From Conexivisphaera sp046536535 (GTDB taxonomy: Archaea > Thermoproteota > Nitrososphaeria > Conexivisphaerales > Conexivisphaeraceae), in NCBI GenBank assembly GCA_046536535.1, contig JAWDMO010000029.1, positions 1 to 13,506 of the forward strand: DNA of 13,506 bases, in the 5' to 3' direction. The notes beneath the pieces are model-generated. The model was not told the DNA's origin. It saw nothing but the letters and a program-made list of their open reading frames with translations, and made no database searches. This document shows positions 1 through 8,000 of this stretch, piece by piece. The number at the start of each line of letters is the position of its first letter. Position 1 is the first letter of the stretch. The translations under genes were made by a program, and so were the position numbers.

Positions 1-325
1 CTTCATTGTTCTTCTGCATAACTGCTTGAGCGTTAACTCCCAGTTCTTCCCTGTACTTCTCGTAGTATTTGTCCCACGTCCCCTTGAAGTCCACTTTCTC
101 TCCGTGAAAGAACCGTTGCCTCCTCTCATAGTTAACTTCGTTGAAGAGTTTTGTTGAGGTGTTAGCTAACCTTCTGACTTTTCTTTCCTGGAAACCGTTC
201 AGTAAGAGACGGACTACATTTGTCCTCCTGTTCGTGTACTTAACTTCGTAGATGCCCCCCTCCGGTATTGCGGGAGAAATCGGCTCCCGCTCCTCATGTC
301 CTAAGAGTTGACCGGAGGAGAGCAT
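1..325 (-). CDS. tnpB: TnpB (IS200/IS605 OrfB) RNA-guided nuclease, N-terminal part, cut by window edge
   Basis: Reading the complement from the ATG at 325-323 gives an open frame of 108 codons that runs off the left edge. Segments such as YTNRRTNVVRLLLNGFQERK, RRLANTSTKLFNEVNYERR and GTWDKYYEKYREELGVNAQA closely resemble the N-terminal region of archaeal IS1341-type TnpB proteins. TnpB is the transposon-encoded, omega-RNA-guided nuclease related to Cas12. Its catalytic RuvC acidic residues, zinc ribbon and the RNA-coding 3' end would lie to the left of the window, so intactness cannot be judged. The ATG is the only good start, because an in-frame stop lies at 355-353. There is no Shine-Dalgarno, but a TATA-like box lies about 28 bases upstream, suggesting a leaderless message. 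The stretch is visibly less GC-rich than the genes to its right, which fits a mobile element. Family recognition is from sequence pattern; mobility is inferred. Confidence 0.88.
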   Translation of the reverse strand, partial: MLSSGQLLGHEEREPISPAIPEGGIYEVKYTNRRTNVVRLLLNGFQERKVRRLANTSTKLFNEVNYERRQRFFHGEKVDFKGTWDKYYEKYREELGVNAQAVMQKNNE

Positions 326-349
326 CTTAAAGAGAAATAGTCTTCCTGA

Positions 350-357
350 TTTTTAAC
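350..357 (-). promoter_or_regulatory. TATA-like box for tnpB
   Basis: On the - strand the bases read GTTAAAAA, centred about 28 bases before the tnpB ATG at 325. In archaea the TATA box lies about 26-27 bases before the transcript start, so transcription would begin at or next to the start codon. No experimental support. Confidence 0.45.
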
Positions 358-365
358 TTTACCCA

Positions 366-380
366 GCCCCTAGAAGGGGC
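366..380. repeat. Perfect hairpin, candidate left-end structure of the TnpB element
   Basis: GCCCCT (366-371) is followed by a 3-base loop and its exact complement AGGGGC (375-380). It lies about 40 bases outside the tnpB start. IS200/IS605-family elements carry small imperfect hairpins near their ends that the TnpA transposase recognises, so this could mark the element's left end. The other end and a pair of element boundaries are not in the window, so the link is inference. No T-run follows on either strand, so a terminator is less likely. Confidence 0.35.
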
Positions 381-441
381 GAGGTTTGCCGTTCACTTTA
401 TCATCTTACAGCGGCTGACTTCCATCCGCTTACCCCCATAG

Positions 442-450
442 GTTAAATAT
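442..450 (+). promoter_or_regulatory. TATA-like box of the phosphoribosyltransferase unit
   Basis: GTTAAATAT matches the archaeal TATA consensus well, but it overlaps the first ATG (449) of the open frame that follows. A box centred near 446 would place the transcript start near 472-473, exactly at an in-frame TTG. This argues that the true start is downstream of the ATG. Confidence 0.45.
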
Positions 451-961
451 GCCCCCGGCAATCCGGATCCGTTTGGTCGATCGACGCATAGTGACATGGG
501 AGGAGTTCGGCGGGCTTGCGGAATCCCTGGCGGATTCCATCATGGCTGGAAATAACAGAAAGTACGAGCTGGTGGTGGGCATACTAAGGGGAGGAGGTCC
601 GCTGGCGCTGGTAGTCGCCGACAGGTTGCGGGCTGGTGTAGATTTCCTCAACATAAAATCGTACGTCGGCATGGGCGAGAGGGTCGAGCCGAGGGTCCTG
701 TCGACGATGACCGAGGATGCCAACGGCAGGGACGTGCTGATCGTCGACGATCTGATCGACGAGGGCACGACGATGTCGTTCGCCGTCGATTTCCTGAGGT
801 CGCATTACTCGCCCAGGTCCATCGGCACCTCGGCGCTGTTCGTCAAACCTTGGAGTAGGTTTATACCGGACTATCACTTGGGGGTGGTCAGAGAATGGGT
901 AGTGTTTCCATGGGAGCTGTGCGAGTTCGGCGTGGGGGGATGTAAATCGGGGGTAAAATGA
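449..961 (+). CDS. Purine-type phosphoribosyltransferase
   Basis: Type I phosphoribosyltransferase fold, probably transferring a ribose-phosphate from PRPP to a hypoxanthine/guanine/xanthine-type base in cytoplasmic purine salvage. The PRPP-binding signature VLIVDDLIDEGTT is at residues 96-108, counted from the ATG at 449. An N-terminal loop region GILRGGGPLALVVADRL precedes it. The aromatic tail KPWSRFIPDYHLGVV... VVFPWE resembles archaeal Gpt-like enzymes. The length of 170 residues is normal. Start choice is uncertain: the ATG at 449 sits inside a TATA-like box, while the in-frame TTG at 473 or GTG at 491 would fit a leaderless message better and would still keep the conserved W-E-E-F segment. 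The next gene overlaps its stop by four bases, so the two are probably co-transcribed. The fold is certain; the base specificity cannot be told by eye. Confidence 0.85.
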   Translation: MPPAIRIRLVDRRIVTWEEFGGLAESLADSIMAGNNRKYELVVGILRGGGPLALVVADRLRAGVDFLNIKSYVGMGERVEPRVLSTMTEDANGRDVLIVDDLIDEGTTMSFAVDFLRSHYSPRSIGTSALFVKPWSRFIPDYHLGVVREWVVFPWELCEFGVGGCKSGVK

Positions 962-1278
962 TTCCCGAGGACATCGCCGCGGGTGATAGAAGGCTACTAG
1001 AGTACCTCATGCTCAACTGGCGGATGAGCCTCCTCAACGTGTATCTGAACGGCGGCCTGAACAGACACGATGAACTTGAACGCGCGATAAACAGGTGCTC
1101 AATGATAATGAACGTGCTCAGGAGCGAGCACGATACGGATGAGCGCCTTCAGGCGCTCCTGGCGGATCAGCTCTCACATCTGGCTTCGGAGCTCGGAGAC
1201 ATTGTAGAGGACGATGAAGAATCTGAGGAACGATACACATGGGCGCATCCCGGCCGAGCGGTCGCAGGCAATTCGTGA
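958..1278 (+). CDS. Small helical protein of unknown function
   Basis: A 106-residue protein that I do not recognise. Its ATG overlaps the stop of the phosphoribosyltransferase gene (ATGA), which is the typical coupling inside an archaeal operon and supports it being real. The sequence looks almost entirely alpha-helical: a leucine-rich N-terminal half (LLEYLMLNWRMSLLNVYLNG), a middle helix with NRCSMIMNVLR, and a helix ALLADQLSHLASELGDIV leading into an acidic run (EDDEESEE) and a short disordered-looking tail. There is no signal peptide, membrane segment or metal motif. Codon choice resembles the neighbours. The context suggests a role linked to the phosphoribosyltransferase or nucleotide metabolism, but that is only a guess from position. 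Confidence 0.7.
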   Translation: MIPEDIAAGDRRLLEYLMLNWRMSLLNVYLNGGLNRHDELERAINRCSMIMNVLRSEHDTDERLQALLADQLSHLASELGDIVEDDEESEERYTWAHPGRAVAGNS

Positions 1279-1375
1279 TCGCGAACGCATGCGGTAATCC
1301 CGGTATCTTCCCGCTCCCGGTCTGTCGGCTTTCCGCGCCGTTCATGCGTAACCTCGGCGGGTGATTCATCATAAA
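1279..1375. other. Non-coding stretch upstream of the polymerase operon promoters
   Basis: No convincing gene lies here. The only structure seen is a 7-base inverted repeat, ACGCATG (1285-1291) and CATGCGT (1343-1349), enclosing a pyrimidine-rich interior, and a repeated CCCGGT. It may be the 3' untranslated region of the upstream unit. No tRNA-like cloverleaf was recognised. Confidence 0.3.
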
Positions 1376-1385
1376 GGATATAAAG
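1376..1385 (+). promoter_or_regulatory. Distal TATA-like box of the rpoH operon
   Basis: GGATATAAAG resembles an archaeal TATA box. Transcription would begin near 1405-1408, giving a leader of about 45 bases that includes the Shine-Dalgarno just ahead of rpoH. Confidence 0.5.
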
Positions 1386-1420
1386 GCCCATGCCGGAGAG
1401 TCCCACTTGCTAGTTATGTG

Positions 1421-1430
1421 TTATACATAT
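1421..1430 (+). promoter_or_regulatory. Proximal TATA-like box of the rpoH operon
   Basis: TTATACATAT is centred about 27 bases before the rpoH GTG (1453), so a transcript from it would start at or next to the start codon. It could be a second, leaderless promoter, or simply an AT-rich part of the leader of the distal one. Confidence 0.4.
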
Positions 1431-1439
1431 TCATGCTTT

Positions 1440-1447
1440 GAGGTGAT
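1440..1447 (+). promoter_or_regulatory. Shine-Dalgarno of rpoH
   Basis: GAGGTGAT is a near-perfect match to the archaeal anti-Shine-Dalgarno and lies five bases before the GTG at 1453. It settles that unusual start codon and implies a leadered transcript from the distal promoter. Confidence 0.7.
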
Positions 1448-1452
1448 TTAGG

Positions 1453-1710
1453 GTGACCGAGCAGAAGTCCAAGATACAGATAAAGCCATCCGAGCACGTA
1501 CTTGTACCGAAACACGAGCTGGTGGGGGAAGATGAGAGGAACCGTATACTCGAGAGTTACGGCATCAGGCCCGAGCAGCTTCCTTACATACTATCGTCGG
1601 ATCCGGCGGCGAAGGAGATAGGGGCGCAGCCCGGCGACGTGATCAAGATAACCAGGAAGAGCCAGACAGCTGGCGTGTCCATTTATTATAGATATGTGGT
1701 GGAGGGATGA
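1453..1710 (+). CDS. rpoH: RNA polymerase subunit H (Rpo5)
   Basis: The archaeal Rpo5/H subunit, equivalent to the C-terminal domain of eukaryotic Rpb5. It sits in the lower jaw of RNA polymerase near downstream DNA. At 85 residues it has the typical archaeal length, lacking the eukaryotic N-terminal domain. Family landmarks are visible: HVLVPKHELV near residues 15-24, ILESYGIRPEQLPYILSSDP in the middle, and the C-terminal GDVIKITRKSQTAGVSIYYR. It starts with GTG, supported by a strong Shine-Dalgarno. Its stop overlaps the rpoB ATG (ATGA), and the order rpoH-rpoB-rpoA is the standard archaeal one. It is the first gene of the polymerase operon here and would be expressed with the large subunits. 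Confidence 0.97.
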   Translation: MTEQKSKIQIKPSEHVLVPKHELVGEDERNRILESYGIRPEQLPYILSSDPAAKEIGAQPGDVIKITRKSQTAGVSIYYRYVVEG

Positions 1711-4700
1711 GCTTGCGGGGCTCCTCAGCCGTCGCCGAGGGTTTTGATGGTTGGCCCATAGTGGAGAATATCCTGAGGGAGGAGGGGATCGCCAGACAGC
1801 ACCTGAATTCATATGATGACTTCATAGAGCGCGGCCTGCAGGCGATAATAGACGAGATAAGCGGGTTCGACGTGGAGACGCCGACCGGCACCTACCACGT
1901 GAAGTTCGGCAAAGTGGAGGTGGGCAGGCCGCAGGTGACCGAGATAGATGGATCAATAAGTTACATAACACCCATGGAGGCCAGGCTCAGAAATTTAACA
2001 TATGCCGCGCCAGTTTATCTGGAATTCATGGTGGATGATCCGAAGGCGCCGGGGGGTTACACGAAGCAGTCGTTCGTCATCGGTAACCTCCCCGTGATGG
2101 TGCGCTCCAAGATCTGCGCGCTCAACGGCCTCTCGCGGGAGGAGCTGGTCGCGCTCGGCGAGGACGCGGAGGATCCCGGCGGATATTTCATAGTAAACGG
2201 CACCGAGAGGGTGATAGTCGGGCTCGAGGATCTGTCGCCCAACATGATATTCGTGGCCAAGGAGAAGAGCGGGACAACCGAGTCCTACAGGGCCATAATA
2301 CACTCCTCGATAGTCGGATTTCGCTCAAGGGTAGAGCTCGCCCTGAAGAACGACGGCGCCATATACGCCAAGATACCGCTTTCGCCGGTTGAGATACCCT
2401 TCGTGATACTGGTCAAGGCGCTGGGGGTCGAGAATGACCACGAGATAGCGGGCATGGTCTCCAAGAGGCCGGAGCTCCAGGACATGCTCGAGATATCGTT
2501 CGAGAAGGCGCTCGATGTGAGGACGCAGAAGGACGCGTTGGTTTACATCGGCAACAGGGTCGCCCATGGAATGAGCGAGAGCATGAGGGTTAAGAGGGCC
2601 GAGACGCTGCTCGACGTCCATCTGCTGCCGCACCTGGGCAGGAAGGAGGGCAGGTATGATAAGGCGCTCTACCTGACGGAGGCCGCCAATAAGCTCCTCG
2701 AGCTGAGGATGGGATGGATAGAGGAGGATGATCGCGATCACTACGGAAACAAGATAGTGAAGCTGGCCGGCGAGCTCCTAGCTGATCTGTTCAGGACCGC
2801 GTTCAGGAACCTGATAAAGGACATGAGATATCAGCTCTCCAGGATAGGCCAGCGCAGGGGGATCGGCGCCGTCGGCGCGGTGATAAAGCTGGGGATAGTG
2901 ACGGACAAGCTCACGAGCGCGCTCGCGACCGGCAACTGGGGGAAGGGGAGCGTGGGGGTCACACAGCTCCTCGACAGGACCAACTACGTCTCGACGCTCA
3001 GCCACCTGAGGCGCGTGCAGTCTCCGCTCAGCAGGAGCCAGCCCAACTTCGACGCCAGGGAACTTCACCCGACGCAGTTTGGAAGGATGTGCCCGGTGGA
3101 GACGCCCGAGGGATCGAACTGCGGGCTCGTCAAGAACTTGGCGCTGTACTCGGTTATATCGATCAATGTCCCCGAGCAGGAGGTGCTGGACTTCCTTTAC
3201 AGCTCGGGCGCGGTGCCGGTCGGCTCGGCCGAGATCGAGGGGGAGAACCCGATGGCCAAGGTGATCGTGAACGGCCGCGTCGTCGGGCACGTGAGGGAGC
3301 CCGAGAAGCTGGTTAACATGGTCAGGAGGGCTAGGCGGAGGGGGGAGCTCAACTCCGACGTGAGCGTGTACTATTACAGGCCGCTGGATCCCAGGGCCAC
3401 GTTGCGCATATTCATCCACACCCATGCGGGCAGGGTCCTGAGGCCCCTGGTGGTTGTGGAGAACGGGAAACCGAAGCTGACGCGCGAGCACGTGGAGAAA
3501 CTGAAGCGCGGCGATTTGAGCTGGCGCGAGCTGCTCAGGATGGGCGTGCTGGAGCTGCTCGACGCAAACGAGGAGGAGAACGCATACATCGCGCTCAAGC
3601 CGGAGGATCTGACGGCCGAGCACACGCACTTGGAGCCATATCCGCCGGCAATGCTCGGCGTGGTCGCATCGCTTGTGCCGTATCCGGAGCACAACCAGTC
3701 CCCGAGGAACACGTACGAGACCGCGATGGGCAAACAGGCCCTCGGGTTCCCGCATATGAATTACTTCCTCACGCTTTACTCCAGACAACACGTCCTGGTG
3801 TACCCGCAGAAGCCGCTCGTGAGGACCAAGATAATGGACATAATAGGGCTCGACAGGCATCCGATAGGGCAGAACGCGGTGGTCGCTGTCCTGTCATTCG
3901 AGGGATATAACATTGAGGACGCAATAGTCATGAATAGGGCATCGATCGAGAGGGGACTCGGCCGTTCGTTCTTCTACAGGACTTATGAGGCGGTCGCGCA
4001 ACAGTACCCCGGCGGAAGCCGGGACAAGTTCGAGGCGCCGAAGCCGGAGGATAACGTGAGGGGGTACAGGGGCGAGAAATACTACAGGTTGCTCGAGCCC
4101 GATGGAGCCGTAATGGCGGAGGCCGAGGTGTCGGGCGGCGACGTGCTGGTGGGGAAGACGAGCCCTCCCAGGTTCATAGAGGAATATCGCGAGGCGGAGG
4201 CCAGGGGCCTCTACAGGAGGGATTCCTCAATAGCCCTGAGGCCGAGCGAGAAGGGGGTCGTGGACTCCGTGATTTTGACGCAGAGCGTTGAGGGTTATCG
4301 CATGTTCAGGTCCAGGGTCAGGGATCAGAGGATACCCGAGCTGGGCGATAAATTCGCGTCCAGGCACGGCCAGAAGGGCGTGGTCGGCATGATAGTGGAC
4401 CCCGAGGACATGCCGTACACGGAGGACGGCGTCGTCCCCGATATAATAGTGAATCCCCATGCGTTCCCATCCAGGATGACCGTCGGGCATTTCCTGGAAT
4501 CGATAGCCGGCAAGGCCGCGGCACTTCGGGGGCGGCCGGCGGACGCCAGTGCCTTCTCGAACGAGCCCGTGGAAGACCTGAGGAGGGTCCTGGTGGAGCA
4601 CGGGTTCAAGCCCACGGGCAAGGAGGTCATGTACGACGGCAGGACCGGCAGGAGGTTCGATGCTGAGATATTCATCGGCGTGGTCTACTATCAGAAGCTG

Positions 4701-5081
4701 CACCATATGGTGGCCGATAAGATACACGCGCGTGCGCGGGGCCAGGTGCAGATGCTCACGAAGCAGCCGACCGAGGGCCGCGCCCGCGGCGGCGGGCTGA
4801 GGTTCGGCGAGATGGAGAGGGACTGTCTCATAGCCTACGGGGCATCCATGCTCCTCAGGGATCGCCTGCTGGAGGAATCCGATAAGACCGAGATATACGT
4901 GTGCGAGCGCTGCGGCTACATAGCCTACTACGACCGGAGGCAGCAGAAGATGGTGTGCAGGGTGTGCGGCGATAACGCCAGGATATCCAAGGTCACGGTC
5001 GCATACGCGTTCAAGCTGCTACTGCAGGAGATCATGAGCCTCGGGATATCGCCCAGGATTCAGCTGGGAGGTAAGGCGTGA
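1707..5081 (+). CDS. rpoB: RNA polymerase subunit B (Rpo2), unsplit
   Basis: Second-largest RNA polymerase subunit, equivalent to bacterial beta and eukaryotic Rpb2; with RpoA it forms the catalytic cleft. It is 1124 residues long, so it is a full single-chain subunit and not the B''/B' pair found in many Euryarchaeota. Visible landmarks: GYFIVNGTERVIVGLEDLSP in the N-terminal part; the fork and rifampicin-region segment with HPTQFGRMCPVETPEGSNCG near residue 460; YNIEDAIVMNR at about 734-744; the lysine-bearing GDKFASRHGQKG at 880-891; TEGRARGGGLRFGEMERDC towards the end; and a C-terminal zinc site with Cys 1066, 1069, 1084 and 1087. The ATG overlaps the rpoH stop by four bases. Its end overlaps the start of rpoA. 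No intein, frameshift or missing key residue was seen. Confidence 0.98.
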   Translation: MSLRGSSAVAEGFDGWPIVENILREEGIARQHLNSYDDFIERGLQAIIDEISGFDVETPTGTYHVKFGKVEVGRPQVTEIDGSISYITPMEARLRNLTYAAPVYLEFMVDDPKAPGGYTKQSFVIGNLPVMVRSKICALNGLSREELVALGEDAEDPGGYFIVNGTERVIVGLEDLSPNMIFVAKEKSGTTESYRAIIHSSIVGFRSRVELALKNDGAIYAKIPLSPVEIPFVILVKALGVENDHEIAGMVSKRPELQDMLEISFEKALDVRTQKDALVYIGNRVAHGMSESMRVKRAETLLDVHLLPHLGRKEGRYDKALYLTEAANKLLELRMGWIEEDDRDHYGNKIVKLAGELLADLFRTAFRNLIKDMRYQLSRIGQRRGIGAVGAVIKLGIVTDKLTSALATGNWGKGSVGVTQLLDRTNYVSTLSHLRRVQSPLSRSQPNFDARELHPTQFGRMCPVETPEGSNCGLVKNLALYSVISINVPEQEVLDFLYSSGAVPVGSAEIEGENPMAKVIVNGRVVGHVREPEKLVNMVRRARRRGELNSDVSVYYYRPLDPRATLRIFIHTHAGRVLRPLVVVENGKPKLTREHVEKLKRGDLSWRELLRMGVLELLDANEEENAYIALKPEDLTAEHTHLEPYPPAMLGVVASLVPYPEHNQSPRNTYETAMGKQALGFPHMNYFLTLYSRQHVLVYPQKPLVRTKIMDIIGLDRHPIGQNAVVAVLSFEGYNIEDAIVMNRASIERGLGRSFFYRTYEAVAQQYPGGSRDKFEAPKPEDNVRGYRGEKYYRLLEPDGAVMAEAEVSGGDVLVGKTSPPRFIEEYREAEARGLYRRDSSIALRPSEKGVVDSVILTQSVEGYRMFRSRVRDQRIPELGDKFASRHGQKGVVGMIVDPEDMPYTEDGVVPDIIVNPHAFPSRMTVGHFLESIAGKAAALRGRPADASAFSNEPVEDLRRVLVEHGFKPTGKEVMYDGRTGRRFDAEIFIGVVYYQKLHHMVADKIHARARGQVQMLTKQPTEGRARGGGLRFGEMERDCLIAYGASMLLRDRLLEESDKTEIYVCERCGYIAYYDRRQQKMVCRVCGDNARISKVTVAYAFKLLLQEIMSLGISPRIQLGGKA

Positions 5082-8000
5082 TGTCCTCAAACGTCTTCGA
5101 GGCCCCCAAGGTAGTCAAGGCGATAAAGTTCGGGGTATTCCCGCCCACGGAGGTCAGGAAGTACTCCGTTGTCGAGATAACAATTCCTGAGACATACGAC
5201 GAAGACGGGCTTCCGATACCGGGAGGCCTGATGGACAACAGGCTGGGGGTCCTGGAGCCGGGCCAGGTCTGCGGCACGTGCGGAAATCCGGCCCCCGAGT
5301 GCCCGGGCCATTTCGGCCACATAGAGCTCGCGGAGCCCGTGATACATGCGTCATTCGCGGACGCCATAAAGTTGCTGCTCACGGCCACGTGCAGATCCTG
5401 CGGCCGCATACTGATACCCGAGGCAGAGATAGAGGCCTACAGGAAGGAGCTGGAGGAGAACGCGTCATATAAGCCGGATCTGGCCGAGAAGATATCCAAG
5501 GAGATCTACGCCAAGGCCAGGAAGGCCAAGATATGCCCGCATTGCGGGGCGAAGAAGCTGGAGATAGAGTTCACGCGGCCGCACATATTCCACGAGATAA
5601 TGGAGGACGGCAGCGCGGTCAGGCTGACGCCCGCCGTGATAAGGGAGCGCCTGGAGAAGATCACCGAGGATGATTACCGCATCCTGGGATACGATCCGAA
5701 CTCCGCCAAGCCCGAATGGCTGGTCCTGCAGGTGCTTCCGGTGCCACCGGTCGCGGTCAGGCCTTCCATAACGCTGGAGAGCGGCGTCCGGTCCGAGGAC
5801 GATCTGACGCATAAGTTGGTGGATATCGTAAGGACAAATGCGCGCGTCAAGGAGGCAAAGGAGTCAGGGTCCCCTCCGCTCATAATGCAGGACCTGATGG
5901 ATCTGCTCCAGTACCACGTGACGACTTACTTCGACAACGAGTCGTCGAGCATACCCCCGGCCCATCACAGATCCGGCCGCCCCCTGAAGACGCTGGCGCA
6001 GAGGCTCAAGGGGAAGGAGGGCCGGTTCAGGGGCAGCCTGTCCGGCAAGCGCGTCGACTTCTCCGCCAGGACCGTTATCTCGCCGGATCCAAGCATGGAC
6101 ATATCGGAGGTGGGCGTGCCGATCGAGGTGGCCAAGAAGCTGACGGTCCCCGAACGCGTGACGCCGTGGAACCTGGAGTTCCTCAAGGAGCTCGTCAAGA
6201 ACGGGCCCGGCAAATATCCGGGCGCCAATTATATAATAAGGCCGGACGGCGTGAAGATAAGGCTGGAGTTCGTCCCCGACAGGGAGGCGTATGCGAATTC
6301 CCTGGAGCCCGGCTACCTCGTGGAGCGGCATCTCATGAACGGCGATGTGGTGCTTTTCAACAGGCAGCCGTCGCTGCACCGCATGTCCATAATGGCGCAC
6401 TACGTCAGGGTGCTGCCATACCACACGTTCCGCCTGCACCCAGCGGTCTGTCCACCGTACAACGCGGACTTCGACGGCGACGAGATGAACATGCACGTTC
6501 CCCAGGGCGAGGAGGCACGCTCGGAGGCGTATGAGCTCATGAGCGTGCAGGGACAGATAATATCGCCCAGGTACGGCGGTCCGATAATCGGCGCCATAAG
6601 GGACTATCTGGCCGCCGGCTATCTGCTCACGAAGGACGATACGCTCCTGAGCGCGCAGACGTTCGCCTATCTGGCGTACGAGGGCGGATATTCCGGGCCG
6701 CTCCCGGAGCCCGCCGTCAAGGAGCCCGTGCCCATGTACAAGGGCAAGCAGCTCTTCTCCCTCTTCCTGCCGCGCGGCTTCAGCTACGTGCTGACGTCCA
6801 GATGGTCGAAGAGCATGAGGAAGAGGCGCGACGTGGTCGTGAGGGACGGACAGCTGATATCCGGTATAATCGACAAGGCATCGATAGGCGCCGAGGAACC
6901 CGATAGCCTTCTTCACAGGGTGGTCAAGGATTACGGCAACGAGACCGCCAGAAAATTCCTCAATTCGACGCTGAAGGTCCTGAAGGAGTTCATAACCGAC
7001 TGGGGCTTCAGCTACGGATATGATGACCTCGAGATACCGGCCGACGTGAAGGCGCAGATAAAGGAGGCCGTGGACGACGCGTACAGGAAGATCGAGCAGT
7101 ACGTGGATGACTACGTCAACGGGCGCATGACCCCGGTCAGGGGACTCAGGCTCGAGGATGTCCTCGAGCAGAAGGTGATGGACGTGCTGGGGGAGGCCAG
7201 GGACAGGGCCGGTGAACTGCTGGAGCGCGTGCTCCCGAACAACAATCCGGGGGTGATCATGAGCAGGACCGGTGCGCGCGGTAGCTCCCTCAACCTCGGC
7301 CAGATGATGGCGCTCCTGGGCCAGCAGGCGGTCAGGGGTAAGAGGATAAAGCGGGGTTACAGGCACAGGCCGCTTCCGCACTTCAAGGAGGGGGATCCCA
7401 GCCCCGACGCCTACGGGTTCGTCAAATCCAACTTCAGGGACGGCCTTACGCCGATAGAGTTCTTCTATCACTCAATGGCCGGCAGGGAAGGCCTGGTCGA
7501 CACGGCCGTCAGGACCCAGCAGAGCGGCTACATGCAGCGCAGGCTCGTGAACGCCATGGAACACCTGAGGGTCGAATACGACTACACTGTCAGGGATCCC
7601 GAGGGGAACATAATCGAGTTCCTGTACGGTGAGGACGGCACGGACCCGGCGAAGAGCGATCACGGCGAGGCCGTCAACATCGATCGCCTGGCGGACGTCA
7701 TATTGCTGAGCGACGATCCGGGCGATCCGAGGGCCAGCGAGGAGGAGAAGCTCGGGATATTGAGCAAATATGAGGGCGAGCTCAACGGCCATCTGCGCGA
7801 GAGGCTCGCGTCCGTGCTCTCATCCAGGGAGATGAGCGCGAAGTCCGCGGAAGCGCTCTGCGCCCGCACTATACAGATGTTCAGGGCCGCGATGATAGAG
7901 CCCGGTGAGGCCGCCGGGATAGTCTCCGCGCAATCCATCGGCGAGCCGGGCACGCAGATGACGCTCAGGACATTCCACTTCGCAGGGGTCAAGGAGAAGG

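Noticed and set aside
2778..3860. 360-residue - strand open frame opposite rpoB
   Set aside because: Same situation: a shadow of conserved rpoB sequence, no recognisable domain and no promoter or ribosome binding site.
5864..7471. Long 535-residue open frame on the - strand opposite rpoA
   Set aside because: It lies wholly antisense to highly conserved polymerase codons; the protein is rich in R, H, L and V with no family features, as expected from the complement of GC-rich coding DNA.
7640..7760. Possible intein, frameshift or split at the A'/A'' border of rpoA
   Set aside because: The frame is continuous, the total length equals a normal A' plus A'', and no intein splice motifs or extra domain are seen.
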